A stretch of DNA of 39,931 nucleotides. Origin: an uncultured Erysipelotrichaceae bacterium. GTDB lineage: Bacteria; Bacillota_I; Bacilli_A; Erysipelotrichales; Erysipelotrichaceae. The position numbers and the translations under genes were made by a program. The notes beneath the pieces are model-generated. The model was not told where the DNA came from, made no database searches, and was given only the letters and a program-made list of their open reading frames with translations. Every line of letters starts with the position of its first letter. Position 1 is the stretch's first letter. The DNA lies in the NCBI GenBank assembly GCA_900315225.1, contig OMYM01000400.1:1-39931 (forward strand), read 5' to 3'. Below are positions 1 to 9,964 of this stretch, piece after piece.

Positions 1-3000
1 AGCGAAAAGTTCTTGTTTGACTATTGGGAGTTGAATGGCAGTAAGGTCGATGGCTTGAGTGCAACGATTGAGCCTGGGCAATTGTCCGTGCCGAAGACAG
101 GTTCAGCCTTGGTCGCTCACTATAAGGTTAACCCAAATTATGATGAAACTGATAAGAGAGGTCGTACGCCAAGAGACATAGACCTTGACAGTTGGATCCA
201 GAGTATTTTGGATCAACAGAAACCACTTGTGGAAACGGGATGTGACAAGACGGCAGTGGTATTTGACTATGAAAACAGGATATATCGTGTAGATCTCACG
301 GCGCAATCGCAAATGTCTTCATTTATTGGAACGATTGACCTGGGATTCGTTATTGACGTATCTGGCTCAATGAAGTTCCCTTCCCATTTGATTAATTTGG
401 AAAAAGTGGTCAATATTCAACCGGGTGAACCAGATTATGATCAAAGTCTTTATGGAACAATGTTGCATTTTGACAATAGTCGAATCAACGGCAAGGGCGA
501 GACTGAAGTCAATCTAACGACTATTAACGACAATGTTAATGGCAAGACACGTGGCGAGGCATGGGGCATGGATAAGAGCAAGGAATATTTTGTTCTTTTG
601 GATTATGGCGAGCTACCTGACCGCAGCCCAACAGGAACTGTCTGTTATCTATATTATAATCATAATGGCTCTAAATGGGTTCTTTGCGATTCGTCCAAAG
701 CCAAGGGTTCAGATGATTTTGATGTCACTGACAATTCTAAAAAAGCTTATTACAAGCCTAATACCAATCCTTATTATGCCATTAAAGTGGCAGGTGATCT
801 GGTTACTTCTGAAGAATGGAATGATCCAGCAACCAGGGCTATTATGAACAAGACCAATGTCAGGGAGGGACATTACAAGACAAGAGCGTATTATCTTGAA
901 AAGAGTATTAACGAGGCTATTGACACATTGGATCAGATTGTTGAAAAACTGTCGGTTTCCTCTGATATGGATGAGGATAGAAAGGTTAGGATTGCCTGGA
1001 ATACTTTCTGCAATTACCTGCCAAGTCAAGATGATAGCTATACAAACGCCTCAGGAAAATATGTGGTGAAAAAGTCTAATCAGAATTCTTTCCTGACCAT
1101 TGACCAGGATGAAAACCCGATTGAACTGATTTATGCGTATGACGGTGGAACAAGTACAGATATCGCTTTGCTAGATGCGGCTGGTTATACAACAAGTGAA
1201 GTATCAAACAAACACTTGAAATCAGATGTCACTAATTGGAAGCGTGGAACAGAAAGCCATTCTGTTAATAAGGATTCTGGTGGTTTTGTCTGGGATGAGG
1301 ATTCCACGAAGTTTGCTATTCTAATTACGGATGGCATGCCGCAAAGAAGTTCCAATGGCGTCGATACATCGCGTGTGTATGAAGCCGTCAAGTATTTGAA
1401 GAGCGAGGATTTGGATGGAACTCCATTTGTGGATGGAGAGGGGAAGCTCGTTGGACCAGACGCAACGCTTGTTAGCGTAGGCTTGTCAATGGCTGATTTG
1501 GCTGCTGGCTCTGAATTGATGTATGGTATTTCTTCCAAGGATGAATATGGAGACCCGTATTACTATGAAGCTAGCAATGGCTCTGACCTGTCTAAGATTC
1601 TGTATGAAATTATCCAGACGTTGATTGTTCCTGCGACTTCGATTGGCACGATTACCGATACGGTCAATGAAGCTTTCTATCCTATCGATGTCAATACAGG
1701 GGAAGCATTGAAGGTTGATGATTGGATTGATTTGAATGGGCAGAGGATCAGTGATGCTGCCAAGCAGACGTATACAGGACCTCATGGCGTGGTTTTATAT
1801 GAGGATGGATTGTATAGTGTCAAATGGGAAAGCCAGGATATCACTTGGGTCAATGAAGAGACGAATGGCTGGCATGGAACTGTGTATGTCAAGGCAAAGG
1901 AGAAGTTTATTGGCGGAAATGGCGTAAGAACCAATCAAGAATATATCGGTGACGATGGCTCGGTGGTCGATGGCGCAACAATAGAAGTAACGCATATCAA
2001 GGGCGTTAATGATGTGAGCGCAAGACCATTGAATCAAAATTTTATCAGTGAGGGTAAGAAGACTAGCCAAACCCCGCGTGTCAATGTCAACGAGCTTGAC
2101 TTGATAGGTTCGGAAACCGAATGGATTGTTTATAATGGCACACAAGTTACCCCATATGAACAATTGAAGAATATGATGAATAACATTCATGCCAAGGAGG
2201 TTGTTTCAAGCGAGAGTAACGACCTGGCAAGTGATGGCAAGTCATCGTATGTCTATCCACTCGAGGCAAATTCCATTGGCGACCAGCGTGAGGATTCTGC
2301 GCAGGGAACGAATCTGACATTCAGTCTGAGCGATGAGCTGAAGGCGTTGTATCGCGAGCATATGGAGCGCGAGCATGGCGTGGTTATCGAAGAAGGCAAG
2401 GAGTTGGAGACTTTGCTTGACGAAGCCATTGCAAGTTCAACGGGTTCGGTTTCCATGCCGTATGATCTATATGGTCAAGAGGTTGAGACGTGCGGGACGA
2501 TTAAAGTTGAAATCAAGGAAATCGCTGATGAATACAAGGCAATTGCTGAGTTGCAGAAGCAAATCGATAATCTGACTGCAGAAGGAGCTTCCAGTGAGGA
2601 TATTGAAGTATTGCGCCAGAAGGTTCAGGAGTCTGAGAAAAGAATCGCCGACATTAGGAAGAACCTCAGCAAGGAAGGTCATAATGCTTCTATTGATACT
2701 ATGGAGAGCTATACGCTGGTTGTCAAGTTCACGCCGAATTATGCGGCTGTTCCAGTTGGGCAGGGTGGCGATCCTGAGCTAAAAATGGACGAAAAATTCC
2801 ATACCGGCAAAAACGGGACGGCTTATCAAGGTCACGCGGCTGGTACGGATGAGAGTGCAAATATTCATTCTGTCAAGCCATATGTCAAGAAAGTCGAGAT
2901 CATCAAGACGGATGAAGGCGGCATACATGGCAATGCGCTGACAGGTGCGCAATTCACGCTATATGCAAAGCAATCCGAAAGTGATGAATTGGTGCAAGTG

Positions 3001-3441
3001 TATGATTCTGGCGACAAGGCGTTCGTGCTGGTAGAGGCATTGAAAGACAACAATGGCACTGAGTATTACCTCAAGGAGACGGTTGCGCCACAAGGATTTA
3101 AGTTGTATGAAGATCCAATTAGCTTAGATGTGACGCTGACGGATGACAAGAATGACCTTGATGGTTTTGTCGGGGTGTACAATTGGAAACAGGATGGCAT
3201 TGTGAAACTTGGCGATTTAAAGGAGTATACCAAGGAAGATGTCAAACAGTTGTTGCCGGAAGAAACGGATGAAGAGTCTGAGGAAGATTCCGACCCTGTG
3301 GCATACTTTGTCATTCCAAATGAAAGAGGAATGACGCTGCCAGAATCTGGTGGCAGTGGCGCACTGCCTATCAGGCTGGCGGGATTAGCGGTCATGGCGG
3401 CAGCGCTTGCATTATTGTTAAGCAAAAGAAACAGGAACTAG
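1..3441 (+). CDS. VWA- and Cna_B/SpaA-domain surface protein, LPXTG-like anchor (5' end outside window)
   Basis: The reading frame is open from base 1, so the N-terminus and signal peptide lie upstream; at least 1146 residues are present. A von Willebrand factor A domain with a MIDAS DxSxS motif (Asp119, Ser121, Ser123 counted from base 1) and a later ITDG strand (Asp444) lies in the first half. A coiled-coil-like stretch follows at about 2530-2690. A Cna_B/SpaA-type domain with an E-box-like YYLKETVAPQGF comes at about 2885-3185. The C-terminus has an acidic linker, LPESG (3337-3351), a hydrophobic helix and a KRNRN tail, which is a sortase sorting signal with Ser in place of Thr. This arrangement is typical of pilus-tip adhesins and other VWA surface proteins of Gram-positive bacteria, so a cell-wall-linked adhesive role is inferred. 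No sortase or pilin gene is visible in the window. A strong terminator follows. Confidence 0.88.
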   Translation, partial: SEKFLFDYWELNGSKVDGLSATIEPGQLSVPKTGSALVAHYKVNPNYDETDKRGRTPRDIDLDSWIQSILDQQKPLVETGCDKTAVVFDYENRIYRVDLTAQSQMSSFIGTIDLGFVIDVSGSMKFPSHLINLEKVVNIQPGEPDYDQSLYGTMLHFDNSRINGKGETEVNLTTINDNVNGKTRGEAWGMDKSKEYFVLLDYGELPDRSPTGTVCYLYYNHNGSKWVLCDSSKAKGSDDFDVTDNSKKAYYKPNTNPYYAIKVAGDLVTSEEWNDPATRAIMNKTNVREGHYKTRAYYLEKSINEAIDTLDQIVEKLSVSSDMDEDRKVRIAWNTFCNYLPSQDDSYTNASGKYVVKKSNQNSFLTIDQDENPIELIYAYDGGTSTDIALLDAAGYTTSEVSNKHLKSDVTNWKRGTESHSVNKDSGGFVWDEDSTKFAILITDGMPQRSSNGVDTSRVYEAVKYLKSEDLDGTPFVDGEGKLVGPDATLVSVGLSMADLAAGSELMYGISSKDEYGDPYYYEASNGSDLSKILYEIIQTLIVPATSIGTITDTVNEAFYPIDVNTGEALKVDDWIDLNGQRISDAAKQTYTGPHGVVLYEDGLYSVKWESQDITWVNEETNGWHGTVYVKAKEKFIGGNGVRTNQEYIGDDGSVVDGATIEVTHIKGVNDVSARPLNQNFISEGKKTSQTPRVNVNELDLIGSETEWIVYNGTQVTPYEQLKNMMNNIHAKEVVSSESNDLASDGKSSYVYPLEANSIGDQREDSAQGTNLTFSLSDELKALYREHMEREHGVVIEEGKELETLLDEAIASSTGSVSMPYDLYGQEVETCGTIKVEIKEIADEYKAIAELQKQIDNLTAEGASSEDIEVLRQKVQESEKRIADIRKNLSKEGHNASIDTMESYTLVVKFTPNYAAVPVGQGGDPELKMDEKFHTGKNGTAYQGHAAGTDESANIHSVKPYVKKVEIIKTDEGGIHGNALTGAQFTLYAKQSESDELVQVYDSGDKAFVLVEALKDNNGTEYYLKETVAPQGFKLYEDPISLDVTLTDDKNDLDGFVGVYNWKQDGIVKLGDLKEYTKEDVKQLLPEETDEESEEDSDPVAYFVIPNERGMTLPESGGSGALPIRLAGLAVMAAALALLLSKRNRN

Positions 3442-3463
3442 GTTTATCAATCGATAACAGTCA

Positions 3464-3491
3464 AAAAGGAGCAAGGATGCTTGCTCCTTTT
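3464..3491 (+). terminator. Intrinsic terminator after the surface protein
   Basis: GGAGCAAG (3468-3475) pairs perfectly with CTTGCTCC (3480-3487) over a four-base loop. It is flanked by an A run on the left and TTTT on the right, so it could work in both directions. Confidence 0.85.
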
Positions 3492-3725
3492 GATCGTTTA
3501 TGGGAGTCAGGATGTCGCACGCGTATCGGGATGAAAAGTTTGGAGCAATCGATAGCAAGTGCTTCAGGAATGAAGTGCATGGTGCAATGGAGACATGAAG
3601 AGACAGAAATGCGGTGGCTTTTCCCTTTTGCGCCAGTCGTCAAAATAGAGATAGACAGAGGAAAAACACAAGCAAATATGCAAAACAGAAATCAAGTCCA
3701 ATATATCGGACTCGATAAAAAATGA
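3492..3725. other. Intergenic stretch with no recognisable gene
   Basis: About 230 bases between the terminator and the structured RNA. An 82-codon frame crosses it, but it begins inside the terminator hairpin, has no ribosome binding site and resembles no family I recognise. A short inverted repeat, AGTCC...GGACT, lies near 3696-3712 just before the structured RNA. I see no convincing promoter. Confidence 0.5.
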
Positions 3726-3912
3726 GGGTTTACACCCCGGGAGACATGGGCTAATATAGGCGCACACAGGGAAACTGTGTCGAAGGAGCAGCTTGTAGCA
3801 AGCCTAAGGTTAGCGGGCAAGCATGTGTAGTTGTCTTGCCTGTTAGCAAGACAACATGGGCGGGTGCGTATGGCAAGGATGCCGCGATCTCTGAAAACCG
3901 AATTTGTTTTTT
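3726..3912 (+). ncRNA. Structured non-coding RNA candidate, family not assigned
   Basis: A dense set of nested helices is visible. GGTTT (3727-3731) pairs with AAACC (3895-3899) and closes the element. CACCC (3733-3737) pairs with GGGTG (3862-3866). ACACAG (3764-3769) pairs with CTGTGT (3775-3780) over a GGAAA loop. GCTT/AAGC (3791-3803) forms a short hairpin. TTGTCTTGC (3831-3839) pairs with GCAAGACAA (3846-3854), nine base pairs. The seven bases CATGGGC occur twice, on either side of the middle helices. A T-rich run (about 3902-3912) follows the closing helix and could end the RNA. The size and pattern recall large conserved Firmicutes RNAs such as the raiA motif, but I cannot confirm a family from memory. 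No translatable frame explains the pairing. It lies about 175 bases before the subtilase and could also act as its leader. Confidence 0.5.
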
Positions 3913-4059
3913 GACAAGAAGCGTGGGTTGGAAACAGCGCTATGCGACAGGTTATGGTGCGTATGGAATCACTGACTTCATGTTTTCTAATATTTTTCAG
4001 ACAATTGTCATTGTGGTTCATCATAATGGCTTATCAATGGAAAGTGGGTTCTTTCGGTA

Positions 4060-4068
4060 TGATATACT
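4060..4068 (+). promoter_or_regulatory. Possible extended -10 promoter for the subtilase gene
   Basis: TGATATACT at 4060-4068 matches an extended -10 (TGnTATAAT-like). No good -35 is visible 17 bases upstream. Initiation here would leave a leader of only about 15 bases before the ribosome binding site. Confidence 0.3.
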
Positions 4069-4088
4069 TGCATTGAAGGGGGTTGTTT

Positions 4089-7000
4089 ATGAGAGGTATA
4101 TTTCAACACAGTGTGGTCGCCATTGTTTTGGCGATGGTGTTTTCTTTGTTGCCAATATCGGCGGAAACGTTAAAGATGCCAATTGGCTTCCTGGAAACAG
4201 AAGCTTCATCGCAGCGCAACGATGAAGCAGCAAATTACCATGCGGGTGATGACATTGTGCGTGTTTCCATCGTCTTGGATGGAGATGCGACAATCAGTCA
4301 TTATTCCACGAAGGGTGTTGCTCAAAATGCGAGCGCTGTCAGGTATCGTGGGCAGTTGCGCCAACAGCAGGAAGCTTTGACCGAAAGGATCAGTTCCCAG
4401 ATCATTGGCGCTCCTTTGGATGTCAATTGGAACATCACTTTGGCAGGAAACATGATTTCCGCAAACGTGAAGCGCAGCCAGATTGAAGCGATCAAGGGGA
4501 TGGATGGCGTAAAAGATGTTGTCTTGGAGAGACGCTACAACGCGCCAGAGCCAATGGAAGACGAACAGGGCGTGACAGAGCCTGAGATGATTACTTCAGG
4601 CGTAATGGTTGGAGCCAATGTCGCTTGGGCGAATGGCTATACGGGCGCTTCTTCCAAAGTGGCGGTCATTGATACGGGAACGCGCTTTACCCACCAGTCT
4701 TTTGATGCAAGCGGATATGCGCATGCAATTGCGGAGATTGCCCAGCAAAAGGGCATGACATACGATGAATATGTCAAGCAAAGCGGTGTCCTTACGCTGG
4801 ATGGCGTGAAAGATGTTTTCGAGCAACTCAATGTCTATGACAGGATTGAGCAGGAAGCGCTTGGATACACGGCGGATGACATGTATCTCAACGCCAAGAT
4901 TCCATTTGCTTTCAACTATGTCGACAATGATCTTGAGGTTGACCATGCGCATGATAGGCAAGGAGACCATGGCACGCATGTATCAGGCATTTCCACTGCA
5001 AACCGCTACATCGCCAATGGCGATGGAACGTATTCGGTCGCGGTGGACAAGACGAGGGTTGTGGGAAACGCGCCTGATGCGCAGTTGTTCACAATGAAGG
5101 TCTTTGGCAAGAATGGCGGGGCATGGGATTCTGATTTCATCATTGCGATTGAGGATGCGATTATCCTTGGCGCAGATGCATGCAATCTATCGCTTGGATC
5201 TGCCGAGGAAGGCTTTGCAACGGAGATCGCTTATCCTTACCAAGAGATTCTCGATCGTCTGGTTGAGAGCGATACGGTGGTGGCGATTGCGGCAGGAAAC
5301 GAATATAACTTTGCATATAGAGATTCCAATCGCAGGATGCTGTATGCGGACGATGTGAGCTATGACCATGTTGGGTCACCTTCGTCATACGACAATGCCT
5401 TGTCTGTCGCTTCCGCATCCAATGCGGGAAGCGCAAGTTATCTCTTCACCATCAAGGACAATGCTTTTACATATACAGAGCCAAGCGGTGGTCAAGATCA
5501 GATTGTTACTCTTGGGGGAGAACAATCCTATGTGTTGATCGATGGTTTTGGCTCACAAGAGGAAATGGCTGCCTTGGCAGATGTGATCAAGGGTAAGATT
5601 GCGATGGTTTCAAGAGGCGGAGACATAAGTTTCTATCAGAAAGCCAATGCAGCCGTAGAAAAAGGTGCGATCGCTACGGTTATCTACAATAATCAGCCAG
5701 GGACATTGAACATGAGCCTTTCAGGCTATTCCTATAAGAACCCAGTCATTGGTATTGCCCAGGGAGATGCCGCAAAGATCAAAGAGCTTTCCGATCATAA
5801 GATGACCGATGATGGCGCTGAATACTATGAAGGCAAGGTCACAATCGGCACAGAATTGGAAATTGTGATGCCAGACCTTGCTAGGGACGTTTCAATGAGC
5901 GCGTTCTCATCGTTTGGCGTTCCTGGCTCATTGACCTTGAAGCCAGAGATCACCGCTCCTGGCGGAAACATCTATTCCACTAGAGGGAACTCCGATTCCT
6001 ACTATGGAAGCATGTCTGGAACATCCATGGCTACCCCGCAGGTGGCAGGACTTGCGGCGCTTGCGGCGCAATATATCAGGGAAAAAGGCTTGGCGCAACA
6101 GGAAGGTCTTACTGTCAGGGCGCTTGCCCAAAGTTTGCTGATGTCTACGGCAGGACCGGTCTTTGAGACAGATGAAAACTATTATTCTGTCATGAAGCAA
6201 GGGGCAGGATTAGCGAATGTAGGCAGGGTTGTTACCGCCAAGGGATACATCCTGATGGATCCTGATGCGACAACTGGCGCGCAAGATGGAAAGGTGAAGG
6301 CTGAGTTCTATGATGATCCCGAAAGAATAGGCGAGTATTCCTATCGTTTTACGTTCAACAACATGACGGACGAGACGCTGGAGTATACGCTTGCTACAGA
6401 TATGTTTACACAAAGCGTTGGCTCTTATGAAGCAACCAGGTATGCATACCAGGCCGGTGATTACCTGGAAACAACAACGACTCCCATTGAAGCGGACATT
6501 TCATATGAGATCGATGGCCATGCATTTGTCCCAACGGTGGAAATCACGGCTGACGTTGACCTTGATGGCGATACGGATGCGGATGATGCCAAGGCAATCT
6601 TGATGATTGCGGATGGCAACAAGACCATTGCAGACTATGGCTGGATAGATGAGGAAGCTATTTCAGCGACAGAGAAGTTTGTTGGGGCAATTGACTTGAA
6701 TGGCGATGGCGAAGTCAATACATACGATGCGCATTTGATCATTTCATCCATCGAGGCGGAAGGCTTTACGGTGGAAGGACATGGTTCCGTCGAGATCGAG
6801 GTATCGATCAAGCTAAGCGATGAGACAAAGGCTTCCTTTGACGAGAAGACGCCAAATGGCGCATATGTCGAGGGTTATACGTTCATTCGTCCAATGACAA
6901 GCGGCGAGGGAGAAATCCTTGATGTTGAATACTCGATTCCAATGCTTGGCTTCTATGGTAATTGGTCAGATGCATCAATGTACGATAGAAGCAGCTATGT

Positions 7001-9893
7001 CGAATTCCTATACAACGGAGCGAATTACGAAAATTCCTTCGAGAAGCTGCCATACACGATTTCTTATCTGAAAAGAAACAGCATTCCTTACTATGCGAAC
7101 GTTTTAAAGATCGATGATGCATGGTATCAAATCAACCCATATGCTACAGAGGGCGAGATTCCCTACGGGAAAGCGGCTGTGCGCTCTAATGCGGTCATTA
7201 ATGGCTATTATGGCCGCTTGATCAGAAACGCTGGTCTTTCCGCCGCAATCGTTGCTGATGAGAATGATGAGATTGTCTATGTCGGCGATGTCGATCCGCA
7301 GACATGGCGCGTATTCTATTACTCTGGCATGGAGTATCAAGGAAGATCTACCGCCGCATGGTGGGATGAAGACGATGTGACAGAGGAAGTCTATTTGTAT
7401 GGTCATAATGGCAATGATGTTGAAAAGACAGCGGCAGAGCTTGGCTTTGGCGAAGGAGATGTGTTTAGCGTCAAGGCATTGAATATCCCGGAATACTACA
7501 CGAGGAATGACAGTGGCTTTGACGAGCGGTATGTCAGGGATCTGATTGATTCTGACAAGCTGGGCAAGGGTGTTTGGCTTTCAACGACATTGACGGTCGA
7601 TGACACACAACCACAGGCTGTTGCGGTATCCAAGGTCAAGACGCACAATGCCATGGATGGAACGGAAAAACAGGAGATTGTCGTTGAGACAACGGACAAT
7701 CAGTTTGTTGCCTATGTCGCTTTGTTGGTCAATGACGAAGTTATTGCGCACGATGTCCCTTCGGCGCAAGGGGCGGGCGAAACGACAACTTCAAGGTTCG
7801 ATGTCACGAATTTGACAGATGGAACCTACAAGGTCTTTGTTGGCGACTACGCAGGCAATGAGGCTGCGTATGAACTAAAGTTCAATGATAGCCAAAGCGA
7901 TGCAAACGTTGCGCTTGAGGAAACAGAGATTGCATCGTTGTCCAATGTCTCCCTGGAAGAGCCTGAGGCAATAGAGTTGGCGGCGAGAGGTTCATTGAAT
8001 TCAAGCGAGATAGAAACAGATGTCGATGAAGAAACCAATGGGACGCGTATTGATCTTTGGACAGGTGATGATACAAATGGTATATTCGTCATTGCATATG
8101 ACACAAGTATCCTGGCGCTTGACACGGTTTCAACCATTGACTCCTATGGCGATCTTAAGGTTGAGGATGGGTTGATTACAGTTGCGTTTGCGCATAGGGA
8201 AGAGTTGAATGACTATTTTGTTCATGTAGAGTTCTCTTACACGCCTTCAGACAAGGACGTTGAGACAATCGTCAAGATCACCGCATTGGAGGAAAACGAC
8301 AAAAAGCCTGGATCAACTGAGGAAATCAAGCTTGTCCTGCCTGGAAACAAGTATCCAGTCACTGTCGCAGCAGGAGAACACGGTAAAACAGAGCCACAGG
8401 GAACGTTTGAGGCAATGGCTGGCGAACAGGTCAAGGTTGTCGCAATTCCCGACACGCATTATGTCGTTGACACAGCAAGCGTTAATGATGAAACAGTTGC
8501 GGTTGAAGATAATGCGTTCTCATTTGTCGTTGAGGGAGAAACAAAGGCTGATGTCACGTTTAAATTGACTGAATACACGGTTAAGGCGCTGGCGGAAGAG
8601 GGCGGCGTAATTTCTCCTGAAGGGGAAACCGCTTATGTTGCGCTTAGTGAGGCAACGTATATGATCACGCCAGACGAATACCATGAAATCGACAGTGTGA
8701 CGCTTAATGGCGATGTTCTTGAAGTCAACGATGGGATTGTTTCATTTACCGTCGATGCAAACAAAGAACTCAAGGCAACGTTTAAGCCCAAAGACTTCAT
8801 TGTGACAGCTACTGTCGGCGAAGGTGGCACGATTTCCCCGGCGGGAAAGACTTCCTATGCTGCGCTTAGCGAGGCAACGTACAAGATTACACCGGGGGAA
8901 CACTACGAGATCAAGACCGTGACGCTCAATGGTGAGGAAATTGAGGCGAAGGATGGCGTTGTATCCTTCACGGTGGACGCAAACAAAGATCTAAACGTTA
9001 CTTTCGGAAGGATTGTGCGCACAGTCATCGCAAAGGCAGGAAAGAATGGATCAATCTCTCCTAGCGGTGAAATGATGATCGAGTCAGGCGATGAAATTGA
9101 ATTTACGCTGGAGCCTGCGGATGGCTACGAGGTCGAGGAAGTGCTTGTTAACGGTCGTTCAGTGGAGGTTGTGGACAACAAGTTTACTTTGGAGGTCGCT
9201 TCAGACATCAGCGTCAAAGCGTTCTTCACGAATATCGAAAGACCTGTGGAGCCAGAGAAGGCGAGTGTATTGCTAGTGAAGGAAGGCGTGGGTGAAGCCA
9301 CATTGTCGGCGCAGGGTTTGGTCGACATTGGGACGATTGTCACGCTACAGTACAGCGAGGACATTGCGCAAGGCTATGTGCTTGACTATATCAAGATCAA
9401 TGGCAAGAATGTCGAGGCATTGGATGGAACCATGGCGTTCACGGTAGAGGGCGATACGGTTGTCAATGTTGTGTTCAGACAGCTGCACATCGAGTTCTAC
9501 GATGAACATTGGTACGAAAACGGGATTATCCAGGGAACCTATGACGACCCAAAGGGAGTAAAGGACACGCAATTCAACAAGACCGTCAGGGGACGCGAGA
9601 TCTTTGACCCAGCAACGGACAAGTGGTATTGGCTAGACTCTGTGCTAGGTGGCAAACCTGCGAAAGGCAAGGAAGTCTGGATGCCGTATGTTTACCAGGA
9701 CGAAAAGCCTGGAAGTACCGATGGCAAGTGGGTCAGGTATGACGCAAATGGTGGAATGATCAAAGGCTGGTATACCGCCAGCAATGGCAAGTACTACTAT
9801 GACCTGATCACTGGCGCAATGGCGAAGGGAACTGTTGTCATTGATGGGAAAAAGTACACTTTCGACCTTGTGACTGGGATATTGCAAGACTAA
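4089..9893 (+). CDS. Giant secreted subtilisin-family (S8) serine protease with wall-binding C-terminus
   Basis: This 1934-residue protein starts at ATG 4089, six bases after AAGGGGG; an in-frame TTG at 4083 is less likely. A signal peptide occupies the first ~25 residues. The subtilase triad is clear: Asp195 (VIDTGT), His294 (DHGTHVSG) and Ser646 (GTSMATPQ), with oxyanion Asn404 (AAGNE). A protease-associated (PA) domain is inserted at about 475-590, as in lactocepin and C5a-peptidase-like enzymes. Two dockerin-like EF-hand segments follow at about 822 and 867 (DLDGDTDADDA, DLNGDGEVNTYDA). A cohesin-like strand region lies at about 1313-1405. Five tandem repeats of about 72-75 residues resembling InlB-type beta repeats span 1415-1798. 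The C-terminus carries wall-binding repeats of the choline-binding type (GWYTASNGKYYYD). There is no LPXTG motif, so non-covalent wall attachment is inferred. The likely role is degradation of extracellular protein or host factors. Confidence 0.93.
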   Translation: MRGIFQHSVVAIVLAMVFSLLPISAETLKMPIGFLETEASSQRNDEAANYHAGDDIVRVSIVLDGDATISHYSTKGVAQNASAVRYRGQLRQQQEALTERISSQIIGAPLDVNWNITLAGNMISANVKRSQIEAIKGMDGVKDVVLERRYNAPEPMEDEQGVTEPEMITSGVMVGANVAWANGYTGASSKVAVIDTGTRFTHQSFDASGYAHAIAEIAQQKGMTYDEYVKQSGVLTLDGVKDVFEQLNVYDRIEQEALGYTADDMYLNAKIPFAFNYVDNDLEVDHAHDRQGDHGTHVSGISTANRYIANGDGTYSVAVDKTRVVGNAPDAQLFTMKVFGKNGGAWDSDFIIAIEDAIILGADACNLSLGSAEEGFATEIAYPYQEILDRLVESDTVVAIAAGNEYNFAYRDSNRRMLYADDVSYDHVGSPSSYDNALSVASASNAGSASYLFTIKDNAFTYTEPSGGQDQIVTLGGEQSYVLIDGFGSQEEMAALADVIKGKIAMVSRGGDISFYQKANAAVEKGAIATVIYNNQPGTLNMSLSGYSYKNPVIGIAQGDAAKIKELSDHKMTDDGAEYYEGKVTIGTELEIVMPDLARDVSMSAFSSFGVPGSLTLKPEITAPGGNIYSTRGNSDSYYGSMSGTSMATPQVAGLAALAAQYIREKGLAQQEGLTVRALAQSLLMSTAGPVFETDENYYSVMKQGAGLANVGRVVTAKGYILMDPDATTGAQDGKVKAEFYDDPERIGEYSYRFTFNNMTDETLEYTLATDMFTQSVGSYEATRYAYQAGDYLETTTTPIEADISYEIDGHAFVPTVEITADVDLDGDTDADDAKAILMIADGNKTIADYGWIDEEAISATEKFVGAIDLNGDGEVNTYDAHLIISSIEAEGFTVEGHGSVEIEVSIKLSDETKASFDEKTPNGAYVEGYTFIRPMTSGEGEILDVEYSIPMLGFYGNWSDASMYDRSSYVEFLYNGANYENSFEKLPYTISYLKRNSIPYYANVLKIDDAWYQINPYATEGEIPYGKAAVRSNAVINGYYGRLIRNAGLSAAIVADENDEIVYVGDVDPQTWRVFYYSGMEYQGRSTAAWWDEDDVTEEVYLYGHNGNDVEKTAAELGFGEGDVFSVKALNIPEYYTRNDSGFDERYVRDLIDSDKLGKGVWLSTTLTVDDTQPQAVAVSKVKTHNAMDGTEKQEIVVETTDNQFVAYVALLVNDEVIAHDVPSAQGAGETTTSRFDVTNLTDGTYKVFVGDYAGNEAAYELKFNDSQSDANVALEETEIASLSNVSLEEPEAIELAARGSLNSSEIETDVDEETNGTRIDLWTGDDTNGIFVIAYDTSILALDTVSTIDSYGDLKVEDGLITVAFAHREELNDYFVHVEFSYTPSDKDVETIVKITALEENDKKPGSTEEIKLVLPGNKYPVTVAAGEHGKTEPQGTFEAMAGEQVKVVAIPDTHYVVDTASVNDETVAVEDNAFSFVVEGETKADVTFKLTEYTVKALAEEGGVISPEGETAYVALSEATYMITPDEYHEIDSVTLNGDVLEVNDGIVSFTVDANKELKATFKPKDFIVTATVGEGGTISPAGKTSYAALSEATYKITPGEHYEIKTVTLNGEEIEAKDGVVSFTVDANKDLNVTFGRIVRTVIAKAGKNGSISPSGEMMIESGDEIEFTLEPADGYEVEEVLVNGRSVEVVDNKFTLEVASDISVKAFFTNIERPVEPEKASVLLVKEGVGEATLSAQGLVDIGTIVTLQYSEDIAQGYVLDYIKINGKNVEALDGTMAFTVEGDTVVNVVFRQLHIEFYDEHWYENGIIQGTYDDPKGVKDTQFNKTVRGREIFDPATDKWYWLDSVLGGKPAKGKEVWMPYVYQDEKPGSTDGKWVRYDANGGMIKGWYTASNGKYYYDLITGAMAKGTVVIDGKKYTFDLVTGILQD

Positions 9894-9907
9894 TTCATCT
9901 GGTTGAT

Positions 9908-9935
9908 AAAAGGATCGGCGCTCGCCGATCCTTTT
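9908..9935 (+). terminator. Intrinsic terminator after the subtilase
   Basis: GGATCGGCG (9912-9920) pairs with CGCCGATCC (9923-9931), with AAAA before it and TTTT after it. Confidence 0.88.
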
Positions 9936-9964
9936 GACCCAGAAAATGACTGTGTAGGGTAAAC

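Noticed and set aside
3477..3725. 82-codon + strand frame after the surface protein
   Set aside because: It starts inside the terminator hairpin, lacks a ribosome binding site and resembles no protein family.
3781..3792. GAAGGAGCAGC in the structured RNA, recalling the SRP RNA tip
   Set aside because: The flanking pairing does not form the SRP domain IV hairpin with its GGAA tetraloop and symmetric loop.
8330..9480. Tandem repeats in the subtilase considered as a CRISPR or DNA repeat array
   Set aside because: The periodicity (about 215-225 bases) is that of a coding protein repeat with diverged DNA; there are no spacers.
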